Assembly (NCBI RefSeq): GCF_013522925.1
Contig: NZ_JAAMQU010000008.1
Coordinates: 186,001 to 250,000, forward strand
DNA: 64,000 bases
Direction of reading: 5' to 3'
Source: Pseudomonas japonica
GTDB lineage: Bacteria; Pseudomonadota; Gammaproteobacteria; Pseudomonadales; Pseudomonadaceae
Both the position numbers and the translations under genes were made by a program. The notes below the pieces were generated by a model. The model did no database searches. It was given only the letters and a program-made list of their open reading frames with translations, and was not told where the DNA came from. Numbering within the stretch: the first letter of the stretch is position 1; each line of letters starts with the position of its first letter. Positions 8,507 through 17,620 of this stretch are shown piece after piece.

Positions 8507-10132
8507 ATGTCTTTGAAGACCTCCCTGAAGGCCCAAATGTTGCTGCTGATTGGCAGCAGTTTGTTAGCGATCCTGTTGATTGCGTTGGGCTGTTTCCAAT
8601 TCCTGTCTCACGCCGTACAGGATTACCGCGCCCTGGTGGATGGCCCCGTGCGGGCCGCCCAGCTTGTGGAAGAAACCAACCTGCAGTTCAAGGTGCAGGT
8701 GCAGGAATGGAAAAACGTACTGCTGCGCGGCAAGCAACCGGCTGACCTGGCCAAGTACTGGGGGCAGTTCGAGGACCGGGACCGGGCCGTGCAGGGGTTG
8801 CTCGCCGAGCTGATCGCCGAACCCGCTATGCCAGCAGCGTTGAAGCAGCGCGCCACCCAGGTGCGCGACGGCCACCAGGCGTTGTTAGCGGCCTACAGCA
8901 AAGGCCGCGATGCGTTTGTTGCCACGGGCGCCGACCCCGTAGCCGGCGACCGCGCCGTGCAAGGGATCGACCGGGCACTCACCGATCAGCTCAGCCAACT
9001 GGCAGAAGACATGAGCAAGGATGCCCGCACCCAAGCCACAGTCATCAGTGCCCGGGCCGAGCAAATCCTCTGGCTTGGCCTGACGATTCTTGTTGTGTCC
9101 ACGCTGTTGGTCGCCTGCCTGAGCCTGTGGCTGGTGACCCGTCGGCTGGTAGCGCCGGTTACCCGGCTGATTGCATACGTAGCCGACCTGAGCAAAGGCA
9201 AATTCGCGGAACGCGTTCATAACGACCGCCAGGATGAACTGGGCCAGCTGGCGATCGCCGCCAACACTTTGCGCGATTTCCTCGATGAAACGTTTACCCG
9301 GCTCAAGCGCAACGCCAGCGAGCTCGACGGCGCCAGCTCCGCGCTCCACCAGATCGCCCGGCAGATGGCCGCCGGCACCGAGGAGCAATTCACCCGTACC
9401 GACCAGGTCGCCACGGCCATGCATGAGATGTCCGCCACCGCCCAGGAAGTGGCCCACCATGCGCAGGAAGCCGCTCGGGCGGCGGAAGATGCGGACCACT
9501 CCGCTCATCAGGGCGGCGAGGTGATGCAGGCGACCATCGAGGCGATCGACCATATGCGGCTGGAAATCGAAACCACGGCGTCGGTGATCCGCAAGCTGGA
9601 AAACGACAGCGGCCGCGTGGGCAAGGTGCTTGAGGTGATTCGCGGTATCGCTGAACAAACCAACTTGTTGGCGTTGAACGCGGCGATCGAAGCGGCGCGC
9701 GCCGGAGAAGCCGGGCGCGGCTTCGCGGTGGTGGCGGACGAAGTGCGCAGCCTGGCCCAGCGTACGTCCTCGTCGATCAGCGAGATCAACCAGATTATCG
9801 ATGCCGTTCAACTGGGTACCACCGATGCGGCGCGGGCGATCGAGAGCGGCAAACAACGCAGCGAGCAAAGCGTGGAGCACGTGAACAAGACCGGCGCGAT
9901 GCTGCAGCGTATTACCTCCGCCATCGAAGCGATCCGTGGCATGAACCAGCAGATTGCCACGGCTGCCGAGGAGCAGACCGCGGTGGCCGAGGATATCTCG
10001 CGCAACCTCACCGAGATCACGACCATCGCCGTGGCCAACCAGCAAAGCGTGCAGGATACGGAGGGCGCCAGTGGGCGGCTGCATGACTTGTCTGGGCAAC
10101 TGAATGCCCTGACGGCACGCCTGGGTAATTGA
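8507..10132 (+). CDS. Methyl-accepting chemotaxis protein (first of tandem pair)
   Basis: A 541-residue transmembrane chemoreceptor. TM1 is about residues 10-32; a mostly helical periplasmic sensor of about 155 residues follows, probably four-helix-bundle type; TM2 is about 188-210. A HAMP domain begins at [14 protein letters not shown], and a long cytoplasmic coiled coil contains the tip sequence [20 protein letters not shown] that binds CheA and CheW. No C-terminal CheR-tethering pentapeptide is present (ends TARLGN). The ligand cannot be told from sequence. It sits 90 bases before a second receptor with an unrelated sensor region. Confidence 0.93.
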   Translation: MSLKTSLKAQMLLLIGSSLLAILLIALGCFQFLSHAVQDYRALVDGPVRAAQLVEETNLQFKVQVQEWKNVLLRGKQPADLAKYWGQFEDRDRAVQGLLAELIAEPAMPAALKQRATQVRDGHQALLAAYSKGRDAFVATGADPVAGDRAVQGIDRALTDQLSQLAEDMSKDARTQATVISARAEQILWLGLTILVVSTLLVACLSLWLVTRRLVAPVTRLIAYVADLSKGKFAERVHNDRQDELGQLAIAANTLRDFLDETFTRLKRNASELDGASSALHQIARQMAAGTEEQFTRTDQVATAMHEMSATAQEVAHHAQEAARAAEDADHSAHQGGEVMQATIEAIDHMRLEIETTASVIRKLENDSGRVGKVLEVIRGIAEQTNLLALNAAIEAARAGEAGRGFAVVADEVRSLAQRTSSSISEINQIIDAVQLGTTDAARAIESGKQRSEQSVEHVNKTGAMLQRITSAIEAIRGMNQQIATAAEEQTAVAEDISRNLTEITTIAVANQQSVQDTEGASGRLHDLSGQLNALTARLGN

Positions 10133-10222
10133 TCCCGGCCGGCCCTGCCGCCGCGAGCGCTGGCGGCGGCGGGCCGGGCGGCTAGACTTCCCCCACATGG
10201 AGTAAATCGGGGGCTGGCACGC

Positions 10223-11833
10223 GTGAAGATCCGCACAAAGATCATCGCTTCAGGCTTGATCACCTTGTTCTCGGTAGTGTTGCTGTCGGTGATCGGCACG
10301 CTGTGCTATCAGCAGATCATGGCCGCGCTGAAAGAGAACGAAACCAGCCTGTTGGCGATACGGCAGCACATGCAGGCGGACATGATGCATGACGCCATCC
10401 GCGGCGACGTGCTGGCCGCGCTGCTCACCGCGCCCGGGGATAACCAAGGCACCGCAGCGGTGCGCGAAGGCTTCAACGAACATGCGCAAAGCATGCGCGA
10501 TTCCACCCGCGCCAATGCCCAGGCGCCCCTCCCGGCTGAACTTTCCACCGCGCTTCAATCATTGCCCGCGCAGGCCGAGCGATATATCCAGAGCGCCAGC
10601 GCATTGATCGACGTGGCGGTTTCAGACCCCGCACGCGCTCAGCCACTGCGCCCGGCTTTCAACGAGGCGTTTGAGGCGATGGAAGCCAACAACGAAAAAC
10701 TCAGCGATTTGATCGAGGCCAATGCCAGCGCAAGCAGTGAGCGACAGACCGCCACCCTGCTGGCTGCGGCACGCTGGCTGGCGCTATGCATTGTGATGAT
10801 TGTGGTGGCGCTGGGCTTTCTCTGCCGCCAGGTACTCAGCGGCGTACTGCGCCCGCTGGCCGGCATCATTACCTCGGCCAAAGCCATCGCCGGCGGCGAC
10901 CTCAGGCAGCCACCGCCAAGGCACGCCAGCCAGGACGAGATGGGCGACCTGTTGCAGGCCATTGCAGAGATGCAGGGCAGCCTGCGGGAAATGATCGGCA
11001 CGGTTCGGCACGAAAGCCAGGCGCTGCTGACGGCCTCGCGCCAGCTGGGCCAAACGGCGGAAGACGTGGTGGCCAGCGCGGACGAACAGGCCGATAACGC
11101 CACCAGCGTAGCGGCCAGCATGGAACAGATGATGGCGAACATCACACAGGTGGCGGACCATGCCGACACTGCCCGCGGCCTGTCGGCGCAATCGGAGGCG
11201 CTGGCCGGCAGCGGCGGCCAAGTCATCCTCGGGGTGGTGGGCAGCATGACGCGCATCGCCGAGGTGGTCAGCCAGTCGTCCAGCAGCATCGTTTCGCTCG
11301 ACGCCTCCTCCGAGGAAATCCATTCGATCATCCAAGTGATCAAAAGCATTGCCGAGCAAACCAACCTGCTGGCGCTCAACGCCGCGATCGAGGCAGCCCG
11401 GGCAGGCGAAGCAGGGCGAGGTTTTGCCGTGGTCGCGGACGAAGTACGGGGGCTGGCGGCGCGCACCTCCAAGTCCACGCAGGAAATCACCGCCATGATC
11501 GAGCGCCTGCGTGGCAGCGCCCGCGACGCCGCCACCAATATGCAGGCCTGCGTGGCCCGTGTGGACGAAGGCGTTGCACTGGCGCAGGAGGCGGGTGTGT
11601 CCATCAACGAGATACGAAACGGCGCCCATAACGCCGCCGAGCGCGTCGAAGACATTTCCAGCACCATCAGCGAGCAAAGCACAGCCAGCGATGAGATGGC
11701 GCGCCGAGTGACCGCCATCGCCGAGCGCTCCCGCAGCTATAGCGCTTCGATGCATCTGCTGCAGGAAACGGCTGCGCAGCTGAATGCGGCGGCTGCGGCC
11801 ATGCAGGCGTCGATCGGGCGGTTTGAGGTGTGA
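10223..11833 (+). CDS. Methyl-accepting chemotaxis protein (second of tandem pair)
   Basis: A 536-residue chemoreceptor starting at a GTG directly followed by [12 protein letters not shown]1 is about residues 8-30, the periplasmic sensor is about 145 residues and helical, TM2 is about 180-205, followed by HAMP ([18 protein letters not shown]) and the signalling tip [20 protein letters not shown]. The sensor part shows no obvious similarity to the first receptor while the signalling half is alike, so the pair shares output but probably not ligand. No CheR-tethering pentapeptide is seen (ends SIGRFEV). Confidence 0.93.
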   Translation: MKIRTKIIASGLITLFSVVLLSVIGTLCYQQIMAALKENETSLLAIRQHMQADMMHDAIRGDVLAALLTAPGDNQGTAAVREGFNEHAQSMRDSTRANAQAPLPAELSTALQSLPAQAERYIQSASALIDVAVSDPARAQPLRPAFNEAFEAMEANNEKLSDLIEANASASSERQTATLLAAARWLALCIVMIVVALGFLCRQVLSGVLRPLAGIITSAKAIAGGDLRQPPPRHASQDEMGDLLQAIAEMQGSLREMIGTVRHESQALLTASRQLGQTAEDVVASADEQADNATSVAASMEQMMANITQVADHADTARGLSAQSEALAGSGGQVILGVVGSMTRIAEVVSQSSSSIVSLDASSEEIHSIIQVIKSIAEQTNLLALNAAIEAARAGEAGRGFAVVADEVRGLAARTSKSTQEITAMIERLRGSARDAATNMQACVARVDEGVALAQEAGVSINEIRNGAHNAAERVEDISSTISEQSTASDEMARRVTAIAERSRSYSASMHLLQETAAQLNAAAAAMQASIGRFEV

Positions 11834-11900
11834 GGCGCAGCGATAGTTTTTTCAGCAATACAAAGCGGCGAGCAGATAGCGGCGCTTTCGTTTCACCTTT

Positions 11901-11928
11901 AATATGCGCATATCCGAATATGCGAATT
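11901..11928. promoter_or_regulatory. Probable ArsR operator
   Basis: An AT-rich element 21 bases before arsR. AATATGCG occurs twice in direct orientation (11901-11908 and 11917-11924), and ATATGCGCATAT (11902-11913) is a perfect 12-bp palindrome. Imperfect inverted repeats with ATATGCG/GAATATG cores are typical of ArsR/SmtB binding sites upstream of their own genes. Confidence 0.65.
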
Positions 11929-11948
11929 AGCACACACAGGACGCCGAC

Positions 11949-12299
11949 GTGAGCCTCTCCCCTTCCACTGTTTTCAAATGCCTGGGAGACGAAACCCGGG
12001 CGCGGATCATGCTGATGCTGTTGGCCCAAGGCGAGCTTTGCGTGTGCGAGCTGATCTGGGCGCTGGACGATAGCCAGCCAAAAATCTCCCGCCATCTCGC
12101 GCAGCTGCGTAATTGCGGCTTGCTCGAAGATCGCCGCCAAGGGCAGTGGATCTACTATCAGCTGCACCCCCAACTGCCCGCCTGGGTGCGGGAAGTGCTG
12201 GCTGTAACGCTAAAGGCCAATTCTGGCTGGATCGACCATGACGCTCACAGGCTTGCCTCGATGCAAAGCCGCCCCGTTCGCCAGACGTCCTGTTGCTGA
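11949..12299 (+). CDS. arsR: ArsR/SmtB family arsenic-responsive repressor
   Basis: A 116-residue winged-helix repressor. It carries the thiol sensor motif ELCVCEL (about residues 29-35) at the start of the DNA-recognition region, as in arsenite-responsive ArsR, followed by LDDSQPKISRHLAQLRNCGL and the wing LEDRRQGQWIYYQL. As(III) binding to the cysteines would release it from DNA. The last residues end in Cys-Cys, which could add a metalloid ligand. It is the first gene of the ars operon, 9 bases before arsB, with a palindromic operator just upstream. Confidence 0.93.
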   Translation: MSLSPSTVFKCLGDETRARIMLMLLAQGELCVCELIWALDDSQPKISRHLAQLRNCGLLEDRRQGQWIYYQLHPQLPAWVREVLAVTLKANSGWIDHDAHRLASMQSRPVRQTSCC

Positions 12300-12308
12300 G
12301 GTTTGACA

Positions 12309-13598
12309 ATGCTGATTGCCGTAGCGATTTTTGTGTTCACCCTGGTGCTGGTGATCTGGCAGCCCAAGGGCCTGGGGGTAGGTTGGAGCGCGGCGGGGGG
12401 CGCTGTGTTGGCGCTGGTGACAGGGGTGGTGAGCCTGGGCGATGTGCCGGCGGTGTGGCATGTGGTGTGGAATGCGACGGCCACGTTCATCGCGATCATT
12501 ATCATCAGCCTGTTGCTGGATGAAGCGGGGTTCTTCGAGTGGATTGCCTTGCACGTGGCCCGCTGGGGCCGGGGCAACGGCAGCCGGTTGTTCGCGCTGA
12601 TGGTGATGCTCGGCGCGGCCGTGTCTGCGGTGTTCGCCAACGATGGCGCCGCGCTGATCCTTACCCCGATCGTGATCGCCATGCTCACCGCGCTGCGCTT
12701 TAGCCCGGCGGCTACGCTGGCGTTCGTGATGGCGGCGGGATTCATCTCGGACACGGCAAGCCTGCCCATGGTGGTATCCAACCTGGTGAATATCGTGTCG
12801 GCGGACTTCTTCAAGGTCGGGTTCGGCGAATACGCCTCCGTGATGTGGCCAGTGAATGTGGTGAGCGTGGCGGCTACCTTGCTGATGCTCTGGGTGTTCT
12901 ATCGAAAGGACATCCCGGCCCGGTACGCCTCGGAGCAGCTGCGCAAACCCGCCGAAGCTATCCATGACCGCGCCACATTCGTGGCCGGTTGGTGGGTACT
13001 GGCGCTATTGCTGTTGGGCCTGTTCGCACTGGAGCCCCTCGGTGTGCCCGTGAGTGCAGTGGCTGCGGTGTGTGCGGTGATACTGCTGTTGATTGCCGGC
13101 AAAGGGCACCGCATTTCCACCCGCAAGGTGATCAGGCACGCGCCTTGGCATATCGTGGTGTTTTCGCTGGGCATGTACCTGGTAGTTTACGGCTTGCGTA
13201 ACGCCGGCCTTACGGATGCCCTTGCCTCGGTGCTCGACGCGCTGGGCAAACAGGGGTTATGGGCGGCCACGCTGGGTACCGGCATGATCGCCGCGCTGCT
13301 GTCTTCGGTGATGAACAACCTGCCCAGCGTACTGATCGGCGCCCTTTCGATTCAGGGCAGCCATGCGACCGGCGTGGTGCATCAGGCCATGGTGTACGCC
13401 AACGTCATCGGCTGCGATCTCGGCCCGAAGATCACGCCCATCGGCAGCCTCGCCACGTTGCTGTGGCTTCACGTATTGGCGAAGAAGGACATCCGCATTA
13501 CCTGGGGTTACTACTTCAAGGTGGGCAGCGTACTTACCCTCCCCATTTTACTGGTTACCCTGGCTGCGCTGGCGCTGCGGCTGAGCATCCACCCCTGA
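12309..13598 (+). CDS. arsB: Arsenite efflux transporter ArsB
   Basis: A 429-residue inner-membrane arsenite/antimonite:H+ antiporter with about 12 hydrophobic segments along its length. Recognisable ArsB stretches are [38 protein letters not shown], and [20 protein letters not shown] near the C-terminus. The ATG at 12309 is chosen over a TTG six bases earlier because GAGGT at 12298-12302 is well spaced from it. It exports the As(III) made by the downstream ArsC. Confidence 0.95.
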   Translation: MLIAVAIFVFTLVLVIWQPKGLGVGWSAAGGAVLALVTGVVSLGDVPAVWHVVWNATATFIAIIIISLLLDEAGFFEWIALHVARWGRGNGSRLFALMVMLGAAVSAVFANDGAALILTPIVIAMLTALRFSPAATLAFVMAAGFISDTASLPMVVSNLVNIVSADFFKVGFGEYASVMWPVNVVSVAATLLMLWVFYRKDIPARYASEQLRKPAEAIHDRATFVAGWWVLALLLLGLFALEPLGVPVSAVAAVCAVILLLIAGKGHRISTRKVIRHAPWHIVVFSLGMYLVVYGLRNAGLTDALASVLDALGKQGLWAATLGTGMIAALLSSVMNNLPSVLIGALSIQGSHATGVVHQAMVYANVIGCDLGPKITPIGSLATLLWLHVLAKKDIRITWGYYFKVGSVLTLPILLVTLAALALRLSIHP

Positions 13599-13607
13599 GA
13601 GCAAGCG

Positions 13608-14078
13608 ATGAAAATTCTGTTCATGTGCACCGCCAACAGCTGCCGAAGCGTACTCTCCGAAGGGCTGTTCAATCACCTGGCGCCCTCCGGCATGACCGCC
13701 GTGAGTTCCGGCAGCTTTCCCAGCGGCCGGCTGAACCCGCGCGCCATCAGCACGTTGCAGGCATTGGGCGTGGACACAGCCCCGCTGTACAGCAAGGGCT
13801 CGGACAGCTTTCAGCACAGCCCGCCCGACATCGTGATTACCGTGTGCGACAAGGCCGGCGGCGAGCCCTGCCCTGTTTACTTTGGCCCAGCGGTAAAAAG
13901 CCATTGGGGATTGGAAGACCCCTCCGAGGTAGCCGGAGATGATGAGCAAGTGCAGGCAGCGTTTGATGAAACGGTGGCGCATATTCGCCGACGCTTCGAG
14001 GCGTTCTTTGCGCTGGACTTCACAAGCATGAGCTCAGCCGACTTGAAGCAGGCGCTGGATCGGATTGGGGCGTTATAA
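13608..14078 (+). CDS. arsC: Arsenate reductase ArsC (low-molecular-weight phosphatase fold)
   Basis: A 156-residue cytoplasmic reductase of the LMW protein-tyrosine-phosphatase type, which reduces As(V) to As(III). The N-terminal P-loop is CTANSCRS (CX5R, residues 7-14). A second cysteine lies in VITVCDKAGGEPCPVYFG (about 84-92), the region of the redox cysteines in thioredoxin-coupled ArsC. DPSEV (about residues 105-109) carries the general-acid Asp. It sits 9 bases behind arsB and 2 bases before the acetyltransferase gene, clearly one operon. Confidence 0.9.
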   Translation: MKILFMCTANSCRSVLSEGLFNHLAPSGMTAVSSGSFPSGRLNPRAISTLQALGVDTAPLYSKGSDSFQHSPPDIVITVCDKAGGEPCPVYFGPAVKSHWGLEDPSEVAGDDEQVQAAFDETVAHIRRRFEAFFALDFTSMSSADLKQALDRIGAL

Positions 14079-14080
14079 CC

Positions 14081-14632
14081 ATGGCCATTGATTGCCAGAT
14101 CCGCGTAGCCACCCCTTCAGACGCTGCGGCCATCCAGGCGATCTATGCGCCCGTGGTGGAACACACGGTGATCTCCTTTGAACTGGCGCCACCCTCTGTC
14201 GAAGAGATCGCGCAGCGGATCACGGCTACGTTGCCGATGTTTCCGTACCTGGTTGCCGAAGAGGATGGCCACGTGATGGGGTATGCCTATGCCAGCGCAC
14301 ACCGGGCGAGGCTCGCGTATCGGTGGTCTGTGGATGTGACCGTGTACGTTGCGTCGAATGCCCACCGTAAAGGCATCGGCCGTGCGCTCTACCAGCGCTT
14401 GCTGCCCTTGCTGGAACGCCAAGGGTTTCATGCGGCCTATGCGGGCATTGCCTTGCCGAATGCTGGGAGCATCGGGCTGCATGAAGCGCTAGGCTTCGTG
14501 CATATCGGCACCTACCCGGAAGTCGGGTTCAAGCATGGCCGATGGCATGACGTAGGGTATTGGCGCAGGGCGTTGAATGGGGCTACGCCGCCGGGCGAGG
14601 TGGTTCCGTTTGCGGAACTGGCGATGGGATGA
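14081..14632 (+). CDS. arsN1: GNAT acetyltransferase, ArsN1 type (arsinothricin/phosphinothricin N-acetyltransferase-like)
   Basis: A 183-residue GNAT enzyme. IRVATPSDAAAIQAIYAPVV at the start, SFELAPPSVEEIAQRI, YAYASAHRARLAYRWSVDVT and the acetyl-CoA loop AHRKGIGRALYQRL (about residues 88-101) match the phosphinothricin acetyltransferase group. The ars-linked members of this group are known as ArsN1 and acetylate the organoarsenical antibiotic arsinothricin. It begins 2 bases after arsC, so the operon order is arsR-arsB-arsC-arsN1. Substrate is inferred from context; methionine sulfoximine or phosphinothricin activity is possible. Confidence 0.82.
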   Translation: MAIDCQIRVATPSDAAAIQAIYAPVVEHTVISFELAPPSVEEIAQRITATLPMFPYLVAEEDGHVMGYAYASAHRARLAYRWSVDVTVYVASNAHRKGIGRALYQRLLPLLERQGFHAAYAGIALPNAGSIGLHEALGFVHIGTYPEVGFKHGRWHDVGYWRRALNGATPPGEVVPFAELAMG

Positions 14633-14671
14633 AGATTGGGCGTTGCGATTGCGAGCGAGGCCGCGGGGAGA

Positions 14672-14747
14672 TGGTGCCGGAGACAGGAATCGAACCTGCG
14701 ACCTTCGCGTTACGAGTGCGCTGCTCTACCGACTGAGCTACACCGGC
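14672..14747 (-). tRNA. tRNA-Thr(CGT)
   Basis: A 76-nt cloverleaf with encoded CCA read on the minus strand. The acceptor stem is GCCGGTG/CTCCGGC (one mismatch), the D-arm is GCTC...GAGC, the anticodon loop CTCGTAA gives anticodon CGU, and the T-loop is TTCGATT. It lies just downstream of the pilin genes, the classic Pseudomonas pilin-tRNA-Thr arrangement. Confidence 0.95.
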
Positions 14748-14813
14748 GTGTTTCGGGTGTGTACGCTATCACCGCTCGGGCGCACGGGCAAGCCCTTGTA
14801 GCCGCTGACTTTT

Positions 14814-15230
14814 TCAGGCGCCCGGGCAGGATTTTGGAGCGTAGGCGGCTGGGGCGGTGGTAGCGCAGGTCCAGGCCGGCGTTGCGTCCCGTGTCCAGGT
14901 GATGGTTTGGCCATCCACCGATGCTGGGGCATTGGTAATAGTGCAGACAATAGTGCCAAGGCCAGTGGCGGCCGTACCGCTTGCGGCAATAGTGCCGCAG
15001 GTTCCGGTCGACGCCTGGCCACCGATCTCGCCTGGGGCGGTTACATTGCTGCCCGATTCGAGACGGTCCTGAAAACCCGCTTTCAGCGCGGACGTTTCCG
15101 CCACGCCTGCCAACACCTTGGCTCGGGCTTGGTGAGACGTATATGCGGGAATCGCGATCGCCGCGAGTATGCCGATTATCGCTACTACGACCATCAACTC
15201 GATCAGGGTAAAGCCTTTTGCGCTTTTCAC
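14814..15230 (-). CDS. Type IV pilin, second tandem copy
   Basis: A 138-residue prepilin. The leader is MKSAKG with cleavage before [20 protein letters not shown], with Glu at mature position 5. The variable body has four Cys, and the last pair (WTC...KSC) bounds a C-terminal loop of the pilin disulfide-loop type. It begins with GTG, with GGAG 9-12 bases upstream. It lies 55 bases behind another pilin, and only the N-terminal helix and parts of the C-terminal region are alike, so the copies have diverged. It may be a minor or alternative major subunit. Confidence 0.9.
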   Translation of the reverse strand: MKSAKGFTLIELMVVVAIIGILAAIAIPAYTSHQARAKVLAGVAETSALKAGFQDRLESGSNVTAPGEIGGQASTGTCGTIAASGTAATGLGTIVCTITNAPASVDGQTITWTRDATPAWTCATTAPAAYAPKSCPGA

Positions 15231-15250
15231 GGCTGCGCTCCCTGCAAAGA

Positions 15251-15276
15251 ATCAAGGCCCGGAAACGAGCCTTGAT
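15251..15276 (-). terminator. Hairpin between the tandem pilin genes
   Basis: ATCAAGGC and GCCTTGAT (15251-15258 and 15269-15276) form a perfect 8-bp stem with a 10-base loop in the 55-base gap between the pilins. The downstream minus-strand sequence is only mildly T-rich (TTCTTTGC), so partial termination or mRNA processing and stabilisation is likelier than full termination. Confidence 0.5.
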
Positions 15277-15285
15277 ATCTGCCAG

Positions 15286-15696
15286 TTAGCTGCCGGTGCA
15301 GCCTTTAGGCCTGTATTCTTCAGCGATGCTGGTGTTGGTAGCACAGGTCCAACCCGCCGCCGCAGTACGGGTAAGCGTTATAGTACCGCCTGCAACTGCA
15401 GCTGGAGCGTTAAGCAGCGTGCAAGTGAGCGTTCCCGTTTGGCTGAAAGTGATCCCATAAGTACAGTTCGCGGACGAAGCTGCTACGCCTAACGCTGCCG
15501 CGTCGGCACTTGTTGCTCCGTTATTCAGCAGATCTTCGAAGTTAGTTTTCATGGCAGAAATTTCGGCAAACCCAGCCGAGACTTTTGCCCGCGCCTGATA
15601 CTTCGAATAAGCCGGAATAGCAATCGCCGCCAAAATACCGATGATCGCAACCACGATCATCAATTCAATAAGGGTAAAACCCTTCTGATTCTTCAT
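15286..15696 (-). CDS. pilA: Type IV major pilin PilA, promoter-proximal copy
   Basis: A 136-residue prepilin with leader MKNQKG and mature start [20 protein letters not shown], nearly the consensus of pseudomonad PilA. The conserved helix continues SKYQARAKVSAGFAEISAM. The C-terminal Cys pair lies in WTCATNT...RPKGC. GGAGAA 8-13 bases before the ATG is a strong ribosome site. It is divergent from pilBCD and directly behind a sigma-54 promoter, so it is the likely PilSR-controlled major pilin. The in-frame extension of 55 codons upstream is untranslated leader. Confidence 0.94.
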   Translation of the reverse strand: MKNQKGFTLIELMIVVAIIGILAAIAIPAYSKYQARAKVSAGFAEISAMKTNFEDLLNNGATSADAAALGVAASSANCTYGITFSQTGTLTCTLLNAPAAVAGGTITLTRTAAAGWTCATNTSIAEEYRPKGCTGS

Positions 15697-15742
15697 ACTC
15701 GTTCTCCTAATGCGAGAAGGCCTTGTGACCTGAAACCCATGG

Positions 15743-15758
15743 AGCAACCGCCATGCCA
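15743..15758 (-). promoter_or_regulatory. Sigma-54 (RpoN) promoter of pilA
   Basis: Read on the minus strand, TGGCAT-N5-TTGCT (TGGCAT at 15758-15753, TTGCT at 15747-15743) matches the -24/-12 consensus TGGCAC-N5-TTGCW with one change, and places the transcript start about 35 bases before the pilA ATG. In P. aeruginosa pilA is RpoN- and PilR-dependent; pilS and pilR are present in this window. Confidence 0.85.
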
Positions 15759-15922
15759 AGCGCCAGAGGGCAACGTTTCCGGCCCAACACCGGCAATGGC
15801 CATCATTTTGCCCATGCCTCCGCTTCGTCGCTAACTGACGTTTTTTGTCACTTTGCCCCAATCATTTGGCACCCGCAGGTGGACTAGGCTATAAACGAGC
15901 GACCGAAGGAGTCTGGTTACCC

Positions 15923-17617
15923 ATGAATGACATCGCCCTGACCGGCCTGGCCAAGCAGTTGGTCGTTGCAGAACTGTTGAACGAGAAAAACGCCCAGCAG
16001 GCGTTCCAGCAGGCCCAACGCAACAAGATCCCGCTGGTGCATTACCTCGTGCAAACGAAGCTGGTGCGTGGGCGGGACATCGCGGAGCTGGCGGCGGACC
16101 AATTCGGCATGGCGGTGCTGGATATTTCCACCATCGACAAGGACGCGTTCCCGCAAGGTGTAGTCAACGAGCGGCTGGTACGCCAGCATCGGGCCTTGCC
16201 GCTGTGGCGCCGGGGCAACAAGCTGTTCATTGCCCTGTCGGACCCTACCAACCAGCAAGCTATCACGGACATCCAGTTCAATACCGGGCTGAACGCAGAA
16301 GCCATCCTGGTAGAGGACGACAAGCTCAGCGACGCCATCGACCGCTTCTTCGAGAGCAACACGGGCCTTGAGGACCTGGCCGATGTGGACCTCGATGGCC
16401 TGGATATCGAATCCACCGATGACAAGCGCGACGACACGCCGGGTGGGGACGCCGACGACGCGCCGGTGGTGCGCTTCGTGAACAAGATGCTGTTGGATGC
16501 GATCCGCAGCGGCTCCTCCGACCTTCACTTCGAGCCTTACGAACGGGCCTATCGGGTACGCTTCCGTACCGACGGTATGCTGCGGGAGATTGCCCGCCCC
16601 CCTATCAGCCTGGCCGGGCGGATTGCAGCCCGCTTGAAGGTGATGGCCAGCCTGGATATTTCCGAACGCCGCAAGCCCCAGGATGGGCGCATCAAGATGC
16701 GCATTTCCAAGAGCAAGGCCATCGACTTCCGGGTAAACACCTTGCCCACCCTGTGGGGTGAGAAGATCGTGATGCGTATCCTCGACCCCACCAGCGCCCA
16801 GCTCGGCATCGACGCGTTGGGATATGAGGAAAACCAGAAGCAGTTGTACCTGGACGCGCTCAGCCAGCCTCAGGGGATGATCCTGGTAACCGGGCCCACT
16901 GGCTCGGGTAAAACCGTGTCGCTGTACACCGGCCTTAACATCCTCAATACGGTTGACATCAATATTTCCACGGCCGAGGACCCGGTGGAAATCAACATGG
17001 AAGGCATCAACCAGGTGAACGTGAACCCGCGCCAGGGGATGGACTTCGCCTCGGCGCTGCGCTCGTTCCTCCGGCAAGACCCTGACGTGATCATGGTGGG
17101 GGAAATCCGCGACCTGGAAACCGCCGAAATTGCCATCAAGGCCGCGCAAACCGGCCACCTTGTACTGTCCACCCTGCACACCAACAGCGCGGCGGAAACC
17201 CTCACCCGCTTGCAGAACATGGGTGTGGCCGGCTTTAACATCGCAACCTCGGTGAACCTGATCATCGCCCAGCGGCTGGCGCGCAAGTTGTGCCCGCACT
17301 GCAAGCAAGAGGCGGATATCCCCCGTGACGTATTGATCGAGGAAGGCTTCCCGCCGGAAAGCATCGGCACGTTCAAGGTGTACGAGCCCAAAGGGTGTGA
17401 CCAGTGCAACAATGGTTACCGCGGCCGACAGGGTATCTATGAGGTGGTGAAAAACACCCCGGCGCTACAACGGCTGATCATGGAAGCTGCGAACTCCATC
17501 GATATTGCCGTACAAATGCGGGCGGAAGGATTCAATGACCTGCGCCAGTCCGGGTTAGCGAAGGTGATGCAGGGTGTAACCAGCCTGGAAGAAGTCAACC
17601 GGGTGACCAAGGACTAA
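15923..17617 (+). CDS. pilB: Type IV pilus extension ATPase PilB
   Basis: A 564-residue cytoplasmic hexameric ATPase that drives pilin polymerisation. It has an N-terminal MshEN/GSPII_E domain (about residues 1-150), then Walker A VTGPTGSGKT (about 322-331), the Asp box FLRQDPDVIMVGEIRD, the His box TGHLVLSTLHTNSA, and a CPHC...CDQC zinc tetracysteine (near 455-495). The length matches family members of about 566. The ATG at 15923 has AAGGAG 12-17 bases upstream, a rather wide spacing. It is followed 3 bases later by pilC. Confidence 0.96.
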   Translation: MNDIALTGLAKQLVVAELLNEKNAQQAFQQAQRNKIPLVHYLVQTKLVRGRDIAELAADQFGMAVLDISTIDKDAFPQGVVNERLVRQHRALPLWRRGNKLFIALSDPTNQQAITDIQFNTGLNAEAILVEDDKLSDAIDRFFESNTGLEDLADVDLDGLDIESTDDKRDDTPGGDADDAPVVRFVNKMLLDAIRSGSSDLHFEPYERAYRVRFRTDGMLREIARPPISLAGRIAARLKVMASLDISERRKPQDGRIKMRISKSKAIDFRVNTLPTLWGEKIVMRILDPTSAQLGIDALGYEENQKQLYLDALSQPQGMILVTGPTGSGKTVSLYTGLNILNTVDINISTAEDPVEINMEGINQVNVNPRQGMDFASALRSFLRQDPDVIMVGEIRDLETAEIAIKAAQTGHLVLSTLHTNSAAETLTRLQNMGVAGFNIATSVNLIIAQRLARKLCPHCKQEADIPRDVLIEEGFPPESIGTFKVYEPKGCDQCNNGYRGRQGIYEVVKNTPALQRLIMEAANSIDIAVQMRAEGFNDLRQSGLAKVMQGVTSLEEVNRVTKD

Positions 17618-17620
17618 GCC

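Noticed and set aside
6886..14671. Genomic island with tRNA-Thr attachment site
   Set aside because: No integrase and no second copy of the tRNA 3' end could be found by eye, so integration at the tRNA is noted only as a possibility.
15868..15885. TGGCAC upstream of pilB as a second sigma-54 promoter
   Set aside because: The -24-like TGGCAC has no TTGCW at the required 5-base distance (GGTGG follows).
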